From Rhodobacter flavimaris (GTDB lineage Bacteria; Pseudomonadota; Alphaproteobacteria; Rhodobacterales; Rhodobacteraceae), in the NCBI RefSeq assembly GCF_021378075.1, contig NZ_JAJUOS010000017.1, forward strand, positions 1 to 52,503: DNA of 52,503 bases. The letters run 5' to 3'. Within the stretch, counting starts at the first letter, position 1; every line of letters starts with the position of its first letter. A program made the position numbers and the translations under genes. The notes beneath the pieces were generated by a model. That model did no database searches, had not been told where the DNA came from, and was given only the letters and a program-made list of their open reading frames with translations. Shown in pieces: positions 23,764 through 32,571 of this stretch.

Positions 23764-24645
23764 CTACAAAAGGCCGAGACGCTCTGCCCGCTCCAGCAGC
23801 ATTCTGACTGAGGAAGGCTGCCAGCTGGTGCGACCGCGAGGGGTGCGCTCACGCATGGATTCCAGTCGGTCGCAGATTGCCTGCAAGGTGATCTCGGGGT
23901 CAGCACCTTTGATTGCGGCGACAATCGCAAGCAGGCGATCGTCGGTTTCGCGACGTCCAGCGCGTCCAAGCACTTCAGCGGGCAGGAATCCGTCCGCCAC
24001 GTATGCCTTCACGGCGCGGAGCAGGCGGCTTTGCGTCCAGCGCCGGTCATGGGGCAGGGGGCCATTGATGATCCGCAGGACGTCTTCCCAAGCCATATCG
24101 GGGCGCAAACGGCGCACATGGGGCACCCAATCCTGCGCAGTTTCGTTCAAGCGCTCCATGTAGCCGTCCTGTCGCGCCAGCCGCACCTTGCGCAGCGCTT
24201 CAGGGTCCTTGGCGCGAAGACCTGGGTTGCCGCCGACGCGGCCCTTTGAGCGTGCCGAGGCAAGTCCGGCTTTGGTACGCTCGCGGATCAGAGCGCGTTC
24301 GAACTCAGCCGCAGCGCCCAGAACCTGCAACGTGAACTTGCCCTGGGGCGAGGCAGTGTCGATCGGGTCCTGGAGCGAGCGGAAGAAGGCGCCCTTGGCC
24401 TCAAGCATTTCGATTACCTCGAGCAAGTGAGACAGAGACCGTGCAAGACGGTCGATCCGAACGACAACCAGAGTGTCGCCCTTGCTAATGCGCTCCAGGA
24501 CCCGCGCAAGCACCGGACGCGCCCGATTGCCGCCCGAGGCGTGCTCTTCAAAGATCTCGGCGCATCCCGCAGACTGCAGTGCCTCAGACTGGGGCAGGGG
24601 GGTTTGATCCTCGGTGGAGACGCGCGCATAGCCAATCAGGGGCAT
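23764..24645 (-). CDS. Serine recombinase (resolvase/invertase family) with C-terminal extension
   Basis: A 293-residue small serine recombinase. The N-terminal catalytic domain shows MPLIGYARVSTEDQ with nucleophile Ser10, RIDRLARSLSHLLEVIE, and GAAAEFERALIRERTKAGL. After the E-helix, the C-terminal part is about 100 residues longer than in Tn3 resolvases and carries two segments resembling helix-turn-helix (WEDVLRIINGPLPHDRRWTQSRLLRAV and LQAICDRLESMRERTPRGRTSW). It likely resolves plasmid multimers or inverts DNA. Repeats at 24655-24700, just upstream of its start, are candidate crossover or operator sites. Confidence 0.85.
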   Translation of the reverse strand: MPLIGYARVSTEDQTPLPQSEALQSAGCAEIFEEHASGGNRARPVLARVLERISKGDTLVVVRIDRLARSLSHLLEVIEMLEAKGAFFRSLQDPIDTASPQGKFTLQVLGAAAEFERALIRERTKAGLASARSKGRVGGNPGLRAKDPEALRKVRLARQDGYMERLNETAQDWVPHVRRLRPDMAWEDVLRIINGPLPHDRRWTQSRLLRAVKAYVADGFLPAEVLGRAGRRETDDRLLAIVAAIKGADPEITLQAICDRLESMRERTPRGRTSWQPSSVRMLLERAERLGLL

Positions 24646-24654
24646 GAAACTGGG

Positions 24655-24700
24655 CCGTTTGCAATCTAATATATCGCCAATAAACGACCGTTTGCAAACG
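24655..24700. repeat. CCGTTTGCAA direct repeats, candidate recombinase site
   Basis: CCGTTTGCAA occurs at 24655-24664 and 24688-24697, 33 bp start to start. The second copy is part of a 12-bp palindrome, CGTTTGCAAACG (24689-24700). The repeats sit directly upstream of the serine recombinase and flank AT-rich DNA (TAATATATCG). This layout fits a res-type binding site or an autoregulatory operator. Confidence 0.5.
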
Positions 24701-24856
24701 CGCGCAAGGGGTGTCTCCCTCGTCGCGCTTAGTTCGGGAAGCCTTTTATCTCTGGGCTGAAGCCCACGAGAGGTGCTCCATCGCTATCAAGAAGACAGGA
24801 TCCTCGGCCGCCTCTATAGTAGATGGAAAACACTGGCTATCAAAGTCCATCGCCAA

Positions 24857-24884
24857 GCGCGCATAATGACCGTATAATGCGCGC
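24857..24884 (+). promoter_or_regulatory. Operator/promoter of the DUF1612 gene, possibly leaderless
   Basis: GCGCGCAT (24857-24864) and ATGCGCGC (24877-24884) form a perfect 8-bp inverted repeat enclosing TATAAT (24873-24878). The -10 box ends 6 bp before the ATG at 24885, so transcription would begin at or near the start codon, giving a leaderless message. The repeat overlaps the promoter, as a repressor site would. Confidence 0.5.
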
Positions 24885-26120
24885 ATGAACCGATTTCGCC
24901 AAACATACATGGACGACGACGGGGTGCCTCTTGAGGACATGGAGGCGCCCGAGGACCGGGATGACGCTGACCTCTGGTTCCTGCCAGGGCCGATGGAGGA
25001 CGAACCGGATTACCTGCCTCCCGGACCTGCACCTGAGCCGAAGGAATCCGATGTCGTCGATGCCTGGCGCGCGGCCGAGGCCGGGCAGGCGGCGCAGCTC
25101 GCCCGCGTCGCGGCGCGCCTGGGGATCCTCGATGAACGCCTGCGCCGCGGCCCGGCTGGCTGGCGGCAACGGCTCGCCCTGATCGAAGCCGCGGATCTCA
25201 GCTGGCTCACGCAAGACCGGATCGGCCTCGACCGGCTTTCGCTTTACATGGCGCTGCGGGTTTCGACCGTAACGGATGATGCGCAGGCGCTGTACCGGAT
25301 CGGCTGGACAGTGCGGCGGCTGACCGGCGGACCCGCGCCGTTGGCGCGTAGGTCAGGTGTGGGCGAACTCGAGACCTTCCTTGATCGGCGCGCCCGTCTG
25401 GGGCAGGGGGAGCGTCTCGACGAGGCTAAGGCTCCCTCGCGCATGGTCGAGATGGCAGAGCGGGAAGCCTTCGATGACCGGGCCGCCGGATGGCTCGCGA
25501 TGATGGATCAGGCCGAAGACCTCCACCCCGTAGCGCGGGCCTGCATGGGTTTTCATCTCTGGCACGTCGCGGAGCTTTCACCGGTCGATGACCCGCTGGA
25601 GGCCGCAGTGACGGCTGCGCGTGTCGCGATCGCCGATCTCGCGCCGTCGGGGAGCGCGCCCGGCGCGATCTTCGCCCCCATCGCCATGGGCGGGGGAGGG
25701 GGCTTCCGCGTGAGCGGTGATCCGCCCACCCGATTGGCGCGCTGGCTGAACGCCATGGAAAGTGCCACCTTCGCAGCCCTGCGCAGGCTGGAGGAGATCG
25801 AGGCTTGGGCGGCTGCTGCGGAGCAAACGATGGTGCCGCTTTCGGGCAAGACACCGCCGATGCTGCGGCACCTCTTCACAAGCTGGCCGCTGGTGTCGGT
25901 GCAGATGGCCGAAAAACTGACGGGCGCGCATCGGGCGACGGTTCAGCGCAACATCGACTGGATGGAGGAGCGTGGCCTGATCCGGGAGGTCACGGGGCAG
26001 GGGCGATATCGGATGTGGCGGATCGTCGAGACGCGCGCGACAGAGGCAAGGTCGACCTCTGATCGAAATGATGGGCTGTCGGCTGAGGATCTCTACGATG
26101 TGCTGGCCGCGCGCCAATGA
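24885..26120 (+). CDS. DUF1612/HTH plasmid protein (RHE_PE00001-like)
   Basis: A 411-residue protein. The acidic, proline-rich N terminus is followed by the DUF1612 region (WRQRLALIEAADLSWL, then LYMALRVSTVTDDAQALYRIGW) and a C-terminal winged helix-turn-helix (WPLVSVQMAEKLTGAHRATVQRNIDWMEERGLIREVTGQGRYRMWRI). This order matches rhizobial and Rhodobacterales plasmid proteins of the RHE_PE00001 type, suspected regulators of unknown target. It is the only gene in the plasmid half of the window that reads rightwards away from repABC. It may bind its own promoter repeat. The IS21 end begins 21 bp after its stop. Confidence 0.85.
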   Translation: MNRFRQTYMDDDGVPLEDMEAPEDRDDADLWFLPGPMEDEPDYLPPGPAPEPKESDVVDAWRAAEAGQAAQLARVAARLGILDERLRRGPAGWRQRLALIEAADLSWLTQDRIGLDRLSLYMALRVSTVTDDAQALYRIGWTVRRLTGGPAPLARRSGVGELETFLDRRARLGQGERLDEAKAPSRMVEMAEREAFDDRAAGWLAMMDQAEDLHPVARACMGFHLWHVAELSPVDDPLEAAVTAARVAIADLAPSGSAPGAIFAPIAMGGGGGFRVSGDPPTRLARWLNAMESATFAALRRLEEIEAWAAAAEQTMVPLSGKTPPMLRHLFTSWPLVSVQMAEKLTGAHRATVQRNIDWMEERGLIREVTGQGRYRMWRIVETRATEARSTSDRNDGLSAEDLYDVLAARQ

Positions 26121-26268
26121 CACCCGGATACGGGCCTGTCTGTCAATCGGCTCCGAATATTGACCCCCTATCGGCGTCCAAAAATGACCCCCTTCGGCAC
26201 GACGTGAGCTGGCCCGATGCGGTGTAGCCTCCATACAGCGCAACCGTATCGGGCCAGCGGCGATCGGT

Positions 26269-26997
26269 TCATTCGCGGGTTTTGAAGCGCCAGCTCTCGT
26301 TACCTGTTTCGACGATGTCGCAATGGTGGGTGAGGCGATCGAGGAGCGCGGTCGTCATCTTGGCATCGCCGAAGACGGTCGGCCATTCACCGAAGTCGAG
26401 ATTGGTCGTGACGATAATCGAGGTTCGCTCGTAGAGGCGGCTGATGAGATGGAACAGGAGCTGGCCGCCGGTCTGGGCGAATGGCAGATAGCCGAGTTCG
26501 TCGAGGATCAGGAAGTCGAGGCGGCAGAGCAGATCGGCGGTGCGTCCCTGACGATCGACGCGGGCCTCGGCATCGAGCTTGTTCACGAGATCCACGACAT
26601 TGAAGAAGCGGCCGCGCTTGCCTCTCCGGATGCAGGAGCGCGCGATGCTGACGGCGAGATGCGACTTGCCTGTCCCGGTGCCGCCGATGAGCACGACATT
26701 GCGCTGCTGATCGAGGAAGTCACCGGCGGCGAGGTCGCGCACGAGCGTCTCGTTGACCGGGGTGTCTTCGAAGGCGAACTCATCGACTTCCTTCGCCAGA
26801 GGCAGCCGCGCGATGGTCATCTGGTATTTGATCGAGCGTGCGAGCTTCTCGTTGATCTCGGCATTGAGCAGATCCCCGACGATCTGCTGGGGTTCGTGCT
26901 GCCGCTTGATCGCCGTCGTGATGATCTCATCGTAAGCGGCCTTCATGCCGTAGAGCTTCAGCTGGCCCATCGCGTCCAGCACCTGCGATCTTTCCAT
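26269..26997 (-). CDS. istB: IS21 helper ATPase IstB
   Basis: A 242-residue DnaC/DnaA-like AAA+ ATPase. It has Walker [10 protein letters not shown], Walker B-like [12 protein letters not shown], and the typical start [24 protein letters not shown]. IstB selects targets and stimulates the IstA transposase. The ATG at 26997 lies inside the 3' end of istA with about 70 bp overlap, consistent with coupled translation. It looks intact. Confidence 0.93.
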   Translation of the reverse strand: MERSQVLDAMGQLKLYGMKAAYDEIITTAIKRQHEPQQIVGDLLNAEINEKLARSIKYQMTIARLPLAKEVDEFAFEDTPVNETLVRDLAAGDFLDQQRNVVLIGGTGTGKSHLAVSIARSCIRRGKRGRFFNVVDLVNKLDAEARVDRQGRTADLLCRLDFLILDELGYLPFAQTGGQLLFHLISRLYERTSIIVTTNLDFGEWPTVFGDAKMTTALLDRLTHHCDIVETGNESWRFKTRE

Positions 26998-28495
26998 GGG
27001 TGGGTCTCCTCAGGCTGTCATAGCGTTTACAGTCGGCGACCGGTTCATAGGTCAGTCGCAAGGCGTCGGGCGTGGCGATTGTCAGCGGTGGTGCCGGTTC
27101 GCGATGGCGGGCCAAGATGTTCAGGACCACGGCCGCTGCCGGCGCGCCCTCGCGCAAGGCCTCCGAGCAGGCCGCCTCCACGGCTTCAAGCCCGTCAGTG
27201 GGGATCATGCTCAGGATCTGGACCATCTGCCGATCGCCGTTGGGCAGCTTGCCGAGCTTGCGTTGCACTCGTCTGATCGCGGGCGGCAACTCCCAGTCCC
27301 TGAAGGGCGCACCGTTGCGCAGAGCGCCGGGTTTGCGTGCCAGAACAGGAATGTAGTGGAGCGGGTCGTAGATGTCCTTGTTGCGCCCGAAGGCGCGTTC
27401 ATGCCGGCCGACGACCTTGCCGTCCTGCCAGAACTCGATGCGCTCGGCGTAGGCGCGGATCTCGACAGGGCGCCCGACTGCACGCGCATCAACGGAGTAG
27501 CGATTGTTGTCGAAGCGCACGAGGCATGTTTTGGAGACCGCGGCAGGCAGCGCGTGGAAGCCGTCGAAGGGGCCGACATAGGGCACGAGGCTCTCCCGTT
27601 CAGCCTGGAACACATCCCAGATCGTCCGATCCTTGAGCTCCGGATGAGGGCTGGCCTTGGCCCAGGCCACACAGCGGTCCACGAGCCAGGCATTGAGCTC
27701 GGCGTAACTCTTGAACTTGGGTCGCGGCACGAAGAACCGCCGTCGCACGACACCGACCTGGTTCTCGACCTGTCCCTTCTCCCAACCAGATGCCGGGGTG
27801 CAGGCCACCGGCTCGACCAGGTAATGCCCGCACATCTGCTGGAAGCGCCGGTTGTAGGCGCGGTCGCGCCCCACGAAGATCGTGTCCACCGCCGTCTTCA
27901 TGTTGTCGTAGATCCCGCGCGTGCAGGTTCCGCCGAAGAAGGCGAAGGCCTTGTCATGGGCATCGAAGACCATCTCCTGCGTCTCGCGCGGATAGGCACG
28001 CACGCAAAGCATGCGGCTATGGCACAAGCGGACATGCGCAACCTTTACGGTGGTCGTCACGCCGTCGATCACCACGATCTCGTGGCTCCAGTCAAACTGA
28101 TAGGCTTCGCCCGGATCGAAGGTCAGCGGAACATAGGCGCTGGCCGTCGCCTCCCGCTCCTCCCTGTTCCAGACAGAGGCATAGCGTCGGACGGCATCGT
28201 AACCGCCATCATACCCGCGGGCGCGAAGTTCCTCGAAGACCCGGATCAGGGTCAGTCGCTCCCGCTTTGGCTTCCGGGCATTCGCGGACAGCATGTCGTC
28301 GAGTGTTCCCGCCCACGGACCAATCTTCGGCAAGGGCTGGACCCGGCGCTCGTATATCAATTCTGTTGCGCCCGATCGGATCACCTTGCGCACGGTGTTC
28401 CGCGATACGCGCAACTCCCGGCAGATCTGCTTGATTGACTTCCGGTCCTGAAAATACGCTCTTCGGATCTTCGCAATCGTCTCCACGACCAACAT
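26927..28495 (-). CDS. istA: IS21 transposase IstA
   Basis: A DDE transposase of 522 residues. It has an N-terminal helix-turn-helix ([21 protein letters not shown]) and an RNase H-fold catalytic core: [11 protein letters not shown] for the first Asp, [11 protein letters not shown] for the second, and [12 protein letters not shown] for the Glu. The start ATG is at 28495 ([15 protein letters not shown]); the upstream in-frame extension is out of character. The C-terminal tail after the usual end (RYDSLRR) is about 25 residues longer than expected and overlaps istB. Confidence 0.9.
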   Translation of the reverse strand: MLVVETIAKIRRAYFQDRKSIKQICRELRVSRNTVRKVIRSGATELIYERRVQPLPKIGPWAGTLDDMLSANARKPKRERLTLIRVFEELRARGYDGGYDAVRRYASVWNREEREATASAYVPLTFDPGEAYQFDWSHEIVVIDGVTTTVKVAHVRLCHSRMLCVRAYPRETQEMVFDAHDKAFAFFGGTCTRGIYDNMKTAVDTIFVGRDRAYNRRFQQMCGHYLVEPVACTPASGWEKGQVENQVGVVRRRFFVPRPKFKSYAELNAWLVDRCVAWAKASPHPELKDRTIWDVFQAERESLVPYVGPFDGFHALPAAVSKTCLVRFDNNRYSVDARAVGRPVEIRAYAERIEFWQDGKVVGRHERAFGRNKDIYDPLHYIPVLARKPGALRNGAPFRDWELPPAIRRVQRKLGKLPNGDRQMVQILSMIPTDGLEAVEAACSEALREGAPAAAVVLNILARHREPAPPLTIATPDALRLTYEPVADCKRYDSLRRPTHGKIAGAGRDGPAEALRHEGRLR

Positions 28496-28605
28496 CCCGC
28501 ACTGTGCCCCCCGATGACCTCGGAGGGGCTCTGATGCTGTAACCGCCCCCCGACGGCATCGACGTGCCAAGGTGGGATCGCAACAATCCGTATTGGGAGG
28601 CGGTC

Positions 28606-29634
28606 ATGTCGGAGATTATCACGGTCGGACTGGATCTGGCGAAGAACGTGTTTCAGGTCCACGGCGCAGACAGTGAAGGCAGAGCTGTTTTACGCAAGAA
28701 GCTCAGAAGAGCTCAGGTGATTGAGTTTTTCGCCAAATTTCCGCCCTGCCTGGTGGCGATGGAGGCCTGCGGCGGCGCGCATTTTTGGGGGCGGGAACTG
28801 TCGAAGCTCGGCCACGATATCAGGCTCATCCCGCCCTCCTACGTGAAGCCGTTCGTGAAGCGTCAGAAAAATGATGCGGCCGATGCCGAGGCGATCTGCG
28901 AGGCGGCGCAGAGACCGAACATGCGCTTCGTGCCCGTGAAAAGCGAGGAAACGCAAGGGGCGAGCAGCGTCTTCCGCGTCCGAGACTTGCTCGTCCGGCA
29001 GCGAACGCAGGCTATCAACGCGCTCCGCGGACACCTCACCGAGTACGGCTGGGTCGTGCCACAGGGTGCGACGAATGCCCGGCGCCTGGTTGCCCTTGTC
29101 GCGGATGAGGAATCGGGACTGCCCGCCACGGCGCGGGCGTCCCTCAGGGTCCTGACTGCAACGCTTGCCCAGCTCGATGAGCAAATCGAGACGCTGGACG
29201 TCGAGATCGGTCGCCGTGCCGGCGAGAGCACCGTCGCCCGGCGCCTGATGACGATCCCGGGCATCGGCCCCTTGATCGCCACGGCCATCGCCACCTTGGC
29301 CCCGCCCGCGGAAATGTTTCGCAAGGGCCGAGACTTCTCGGCATGGCTCGGGCTCACGCCCAGACAGCACTCGACTGGCGGTAAGCAGAGGCTTGGTGCC
29401 ACGACGAAGATGGGCGAGCGCTCTCTGCGCCGGTTGCTGATCATCGGCGCCAACAGCGTCATCATCAAACGCCATTGCCACGCGTCAGCGCGCTCAGGCA
29501 CTTGGCTGGCGGGAATGCTGGAACGGAAGCCGACGATGCTGGTCCGGGTCGCTCTCGCCAACAAGATGGCGCGGATCGTCTGGGCGTTGATGAAGAGCGG
29601 AGAGGTCTACCGGGCTCCGGCCATGGCGGCGTAA
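28606..29634 (+). CDS. IS110/IS1111-family DEDD transposase
   Basis: A 342-residue transposase. The N-terminal RuvC-like DEDD domain shows ITVGLDLAKNVFQVHG (Asp), LVAMEACGGAHFWGREL (Glu) and RQKNDAADAEAICEAA (Asp pair). A coiled-coil linker follows, then the Tnp_20 domain with LMTIPGIGPLIATAIA and FSAWLGLTPRQHSTGG, which holds the catalytic serine region. The ATG at 28606 has GGAGG 5 nt upstream. The protein uses an RNA guide encoded by the element. It appears intact. Confidence 0.93.
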   Translation: MSEIITVGLDLAKNVFQVHGADSEGRAVLRKKLRRAQVIEFFAKFPPCLVAMEACGGAHFWGRELSKLGHDIRLIPPSYVKPFVKRQKNDAADAEAICEAAQRPNMRFVPVKSEETQGASSVFRVRDLLVRQRTQAINALRGHLTEYGWVVPQGATNARRLVALVADEESGLPATARASLRVLTATLAQLDEQIETLDVEIGRRAGESTVARRLMTIPGIGPLIATAIATLAPPAEMFRKGRDFSAWLGLTPRQHSTGGKQRLGATTKMGERSLRRLLIIGANSVIIKRHCHASARSGTWLAGMLERKPTMLVRVALANKMARIVWALMKSGEVYRAPAMAA

Positions 29635-29876
29635 AGTCCGTCGGTGGTCGCGAGGTCGTCGGAGCGGAGGAGGGCTGAGAGCAGCTTGGCGCAACGGTCG
29701 CAAGACAAGGTCGGAAAACCAGAGTGCAACAGAGTGCCATCGAGCACGCGGCTTTGATTTGGTTCCGACCCGCGAACACCATGCGGGCCCGCGGCATGAC
29801 GATGGCCGCATCAAGAGGCCGGATACATGTCAGCACCCGACATTGCGCCGAATTGCTCCAAAACCCTCTTGCGCAA
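29635..29876 (+). ncRNA. Candidate bridge RNA in IS110-type 3' region
   Basis: The 240-bp non-coding segment between the transposase stop and the right subterminal repeat. It folds well: GGTCGGAA (29709-29716) pairs with TTCCGACC (29763-29770), and the stem extends past a bulge through CCA/TGG. Inside it is a GTGC/GCAC hairpin (29734-29747), and CATGC/GCATG (29780-29798) follows. IS1111-type elements encode their bridge RNA at this 3' position. Target- and donor-binding loops could not be assigned by eye. Confidence 0.5.
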
Positions 29877-29890
29877 GGGGCGGTTATACA

Positions 29891-30935
29891 TGTTGCACAA
29901 AGCCTCTGATGTCCGAGATTCCCCATTCCCCGGACGGATTCATCCCACGGTTTCTGTGACAGGTATGCCAAGCGCAGTGTAGCCGTTCATGACAGCGATG
30001 CGGATCTGGACCTCCGCGACCTGTCGGTCAAAATCCCGCGCCATGAGGCGCTGCCCCAGCAGTTTCATACAGTGCATCTTCGTTTCGGCCCGGCTTCGTC
30101 GGTGGTATCCGCTCCAGTTTCGCCAGATCGCACGGCCGAGATATTTCGCCGCCCTCAGGGCCTCGTTTCTGGCGATTGCACCAGCGGTGACGGTCTTCCA
30201 CGGCTTCGCGTTCTTGCGGGGTGGGATGACGGCATGGGCGCCGCGGGCAGCGATGGCATCATGGCACTTGCGGGTATCATAGGCGCCGTCAGCGGTGACG
30301 CTGCCGATCTCCTCGCCTGCCGGGATCTGGCTGAGCAGGTCGGGCAGGACCGGTGCATCGCCGATATGGCTCCCGGTGACCTCTACGGCTCGAACTTCCA
30401 GTGTTTGCTCGTCGATTCCGAGGTGGATCTTGCGCCAGACGCGCCGTTTGGGGCCGCCGTGCTTGCGCGCGTGCCACTCGCCTTCGCCCTCAACCTTGAT
30501 ACCGGTGCTGTCGATCAGCAGATGCAGCGGCCCTTTGGAGCCACGATACGGGATATTGACGGCGAGGACCTTCTGGCGGCGGCTCAGCGTGCTGAAGTCG
30601 GGCACCGACCAGTCAAGGCCGACTAGGCGCAACAGGCTTTCGACGAACCCGGTCGTCTGCCTGAGTGCCATGCCAAACAGCACCTTCATTGTCAGGCAAG
30701 TCTGAATGGCAGTATCGCTGTAAGTCTGCTGGCGACCACGCTTGCCTGTCGGCGCGGCCTCCCAGCTCATCTCGGGATCGAACCAGATAGTCAGCGAGCC
30801 CCGGCGCTTGAGCGCTTCATTGTAGGCTGGCCAGTTCCTGGTCTTGTAAGTCGGGGGCATGTGTCTGCTCATGCATCCCAGCTACCACGCTGGATTCACA
30901 AGATGAATCCCTCACAGGATTTGTGCAACAGAGCC
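29891..30935 (-). mobile_element. IS5-family element, left tip truncated
   Basis: The right end is the inverted repeat TTTGTGCAACAGAGCC (30920-30935). The left end starts TGTTGCACAAA (29891-29901) and so lacks the outer GGCTC present on the right, the position where the IS110-type element abuts. It contains one intact transposase. Its right end is fused to the middle of a beta-oxidation gene. Confidence 0.75.
29940..30872 (-). CDS. IS5-family transposase
   Basis: A 310-residue DDE transposase. It has the N-terminal YKTRNWPAYNEALKRRGSLTIWFDP, catalytic LLIDSTGIKVEGEGEW (first Asp), VTADGAYDTRKCHDAI (second Asp), and the Y-2-R-3-E box around YHRRSRAETKMHCMK (Glu). Two in-frame ATGs (30872 and 30860) are possible; relatives usually begin at the second. 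It appears intact. Confidence 0.92.
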   Translation of the reverse strand: MSRHMPPTYKTRNWPAYNEALKRRGSLTIWFDPEMSWEAAPTGKRGRQQTYSDTAIQTCLTMKVLFGMALRQTTGFVESLLRLVGLDWSVPDFSTLSRRQKVLAVNIPYRGSKGPLHLLIDSTGIKVEGEGEWHARKHGGPKRRVWRKIHLGIDEQTLEVRAVEVTGSHIGDAPVLPDLLSQIPAGEEIGSVTADGAYDTRKCHDAIAARGAHAVIPPRKNAKPWKTVTAGAIARNEALRAAKYLGRAIWRNWSGYHRRSRAETKMHCMKLLGQRLMARDFDRQVAEVQIRIAVMNGYTALGIPVTETVG

Positions 30936-32540
30936 GTGGCAACCGGAACGCCGGTCGGGGCGGCGGCGGCGCTCGCGTCGGGGCTGGTCGATGCCTTGGC
31001 CGAGGATCCGCTGACCGAGGCGATCGCACGGCTGAACGCGGGCGCGGTCGCACGGCGCAGGCTCTCCACCGCGCCGCGTCCGGCGCCACCGCCCGAGGTG
31101 CTCGACGCCTTGCGCGCGCAGCTTGCCAAGAGGATGTCCGGACAGAACGCGCCGGGGGTCGCCCTGGATCTGATTGGGCGCTCCGCGACCGGCAACTTCG
31201 CCGAGGGTATCGCCGCAGAGCGCGCGGCCTTCGTCACGCTGCGCCAGGGCGATCAGGCCCGCGCGCTGCGTCATATCTTCTTTGCCGAACGAGCTGCCCG
31301 CAAGGCGGGCCCCAAGGTTTCGTCGCTGCCGCCGCTTGCGCGGGTGGCGGTGGTCGGCGGTGGCACGATGGGCGCCGGGATCGCCTTCGCCTGCCTGCGC
31401 GCGGACCTGTGCGTCACGCTGATCGAAGTGGATGCCTCGGCGGCGGAGCGGGCGGGGGCAACGGTCGCAGGGCTTATCGAGGAGGGCCGCGCGCGCAGCA
31501 AGCTGGATGCCGAGGGGGCAGCGGCGCTTGCGGCGCGCTTTACCGCGCAGGCTGGCTATGCCGGGCTTGAGGACACGGACCTTGCGATCGAGGCGGTGTT
31601 TGAGGATCTGACCGTCAAGCAGTCGGTGTTCCGCGCGCTCGAGGCGGCTCTGCCGGAGCACGCCGTGATCGCGACCAACACCTCCTATCTGGATGTGGAT
31701 GCGATCGCCGGAGTGCTTGCCGATCCGACCCGCGCGCTCGGGCTGCATTTCTTCAGCCCGGCGCATCTGATGCGTTTGCTTGAGATCGTGCGCGGCGCGC
31801 GCAGCTCCGACGCTGTGCTGGCGCTTGGCTTCGATCTGGCGCGGCGGATGGACAAGATCCCGGTTCTGTCGGGTGTGTGCGACGGCTTCATCGGCAACAG
31901 GATCCTCGCGCGGATGCGTCACACGGCCGAGCGGGTGCTGATGCGCGGCGCTAGTCCGAGCGAAGTCGATACCGCGCTGCAGGGATTTGGCTTCGCGATG
32001 GGGCCTTTTGCGGTGCAGGACATGGCCGGGCTGCAAATCGCGCTGGCGACGCGGGTGCGGCAGGATCAGGCGGGGCGGCAGGGCGCGGCCTATTGCGGCG
32101 TGTTCGAGCGGCTCGTGGCGGAGGGGCGTCTGGGGCAACGGACGAACATGGGTTGGTATGACTATGAGGGCGGCAAGCGTCGACCTTCGGCGCGTTGCGC
32201 CGAAATCCTCGCCGAGGAGCGGGCACGGATTGCCCTGCCAGCCCGGGCGATGCCCCCCGAAGCGATTGCGGCCGTTGTCCTGGCCGCGATGGCCGACGAG
32301 GCCCGTGCGATCCTGAATGAGGGGATCGCGTCGTCCGGCTCCGAGATCGATCTGGTGGAAGTGCATGGCTATGGCTTTCCGCGCGTACGCGGCGGCCATC
32401 GCATATTTGGCGACGGCGGGCTGGCTATCATCTTTGGTCGCGTGGAGGACCGCGGGCGTGGCGCCCCGCGATGGGACCGATGCCCCGAAACCTTCTTGTC
32501 CGCGATCATGCTTGCGCAGAACGGCATAGTTTTGCATTAA
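30936..32540 (+). pseudogene. 5'-truncated enoyl-CoA hydratase/3-hydroxyacyl-CoA dehydrogenase
   Basis: The homology starts at VATGTPVGAAAALASGLVDAL immediately after the IS5 end and matches about residue 150 onward of the complete paralogue at 37955, so roughly the first 150 residues of the hydratase domain, with its active site, are gone. The dehydrogenase part is preserved: VAVVGGGTMGAGIAF (NAD-binding), NTSYLDVD, LHFFSPAHLMRLLEIV (catalytic His), GFIGNRI, and the C-terminal domain. The frame is open for 535 codons and could be read from IS5 sequence, but only a dehydrogenase would result. It points toward the carrier gene at 32572. Confidence 0.85.
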
Positions 32541-32571
32541 AATACAATTAGTTGAACGCCTGAAGCGCAGA

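Larger units (their letters stand above)
26141..28539 (-). mobile_element. IS21-family element, left end intact, right end cut
   Basis: The left terminus starts TGTCAATCGG at 26141 and contains the internal repeats typical of IS21 ends (TTGACCCCC-TATCGGC and ATGACCCCC-TTCGGC, about 26159-26200). It carries istA and istB. The istA-proximal end should finish with an inverted copy (ATTGACA), but the sequence runs into the subterminal repeat of an IS110-type element at about 28540. The right end has therefore been lost or separated by that insertion. Confidence 0.75.
28540..29890 (+). mobile_element. IS110-family (IS1111-type) element
   Basis: An element bounded by subterminal inverted repeats TAACCGCCCC (28540-28549) and GGGGCGGTTA (29877-29886). 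It holds one DEDD transposase and a 3' non-coding region of about 240 bp. A short 5' and long 3' non-coding region is the IS1111 pattern. It is wedged between the istA side of IS21 and the left end of an IS5 element whose first 5 bp are missing, so it probably inserted at their junction. The exact ends lie a few bases outside the repeats. Confidence 0.75.

Noticed and set aside
26996..28438. 480-codon plus-strand open frame opposite istA
   Set aside because: Shadow of the DDE transposase; composition dominated by Arg/Pro/Gly with no family resemblance.
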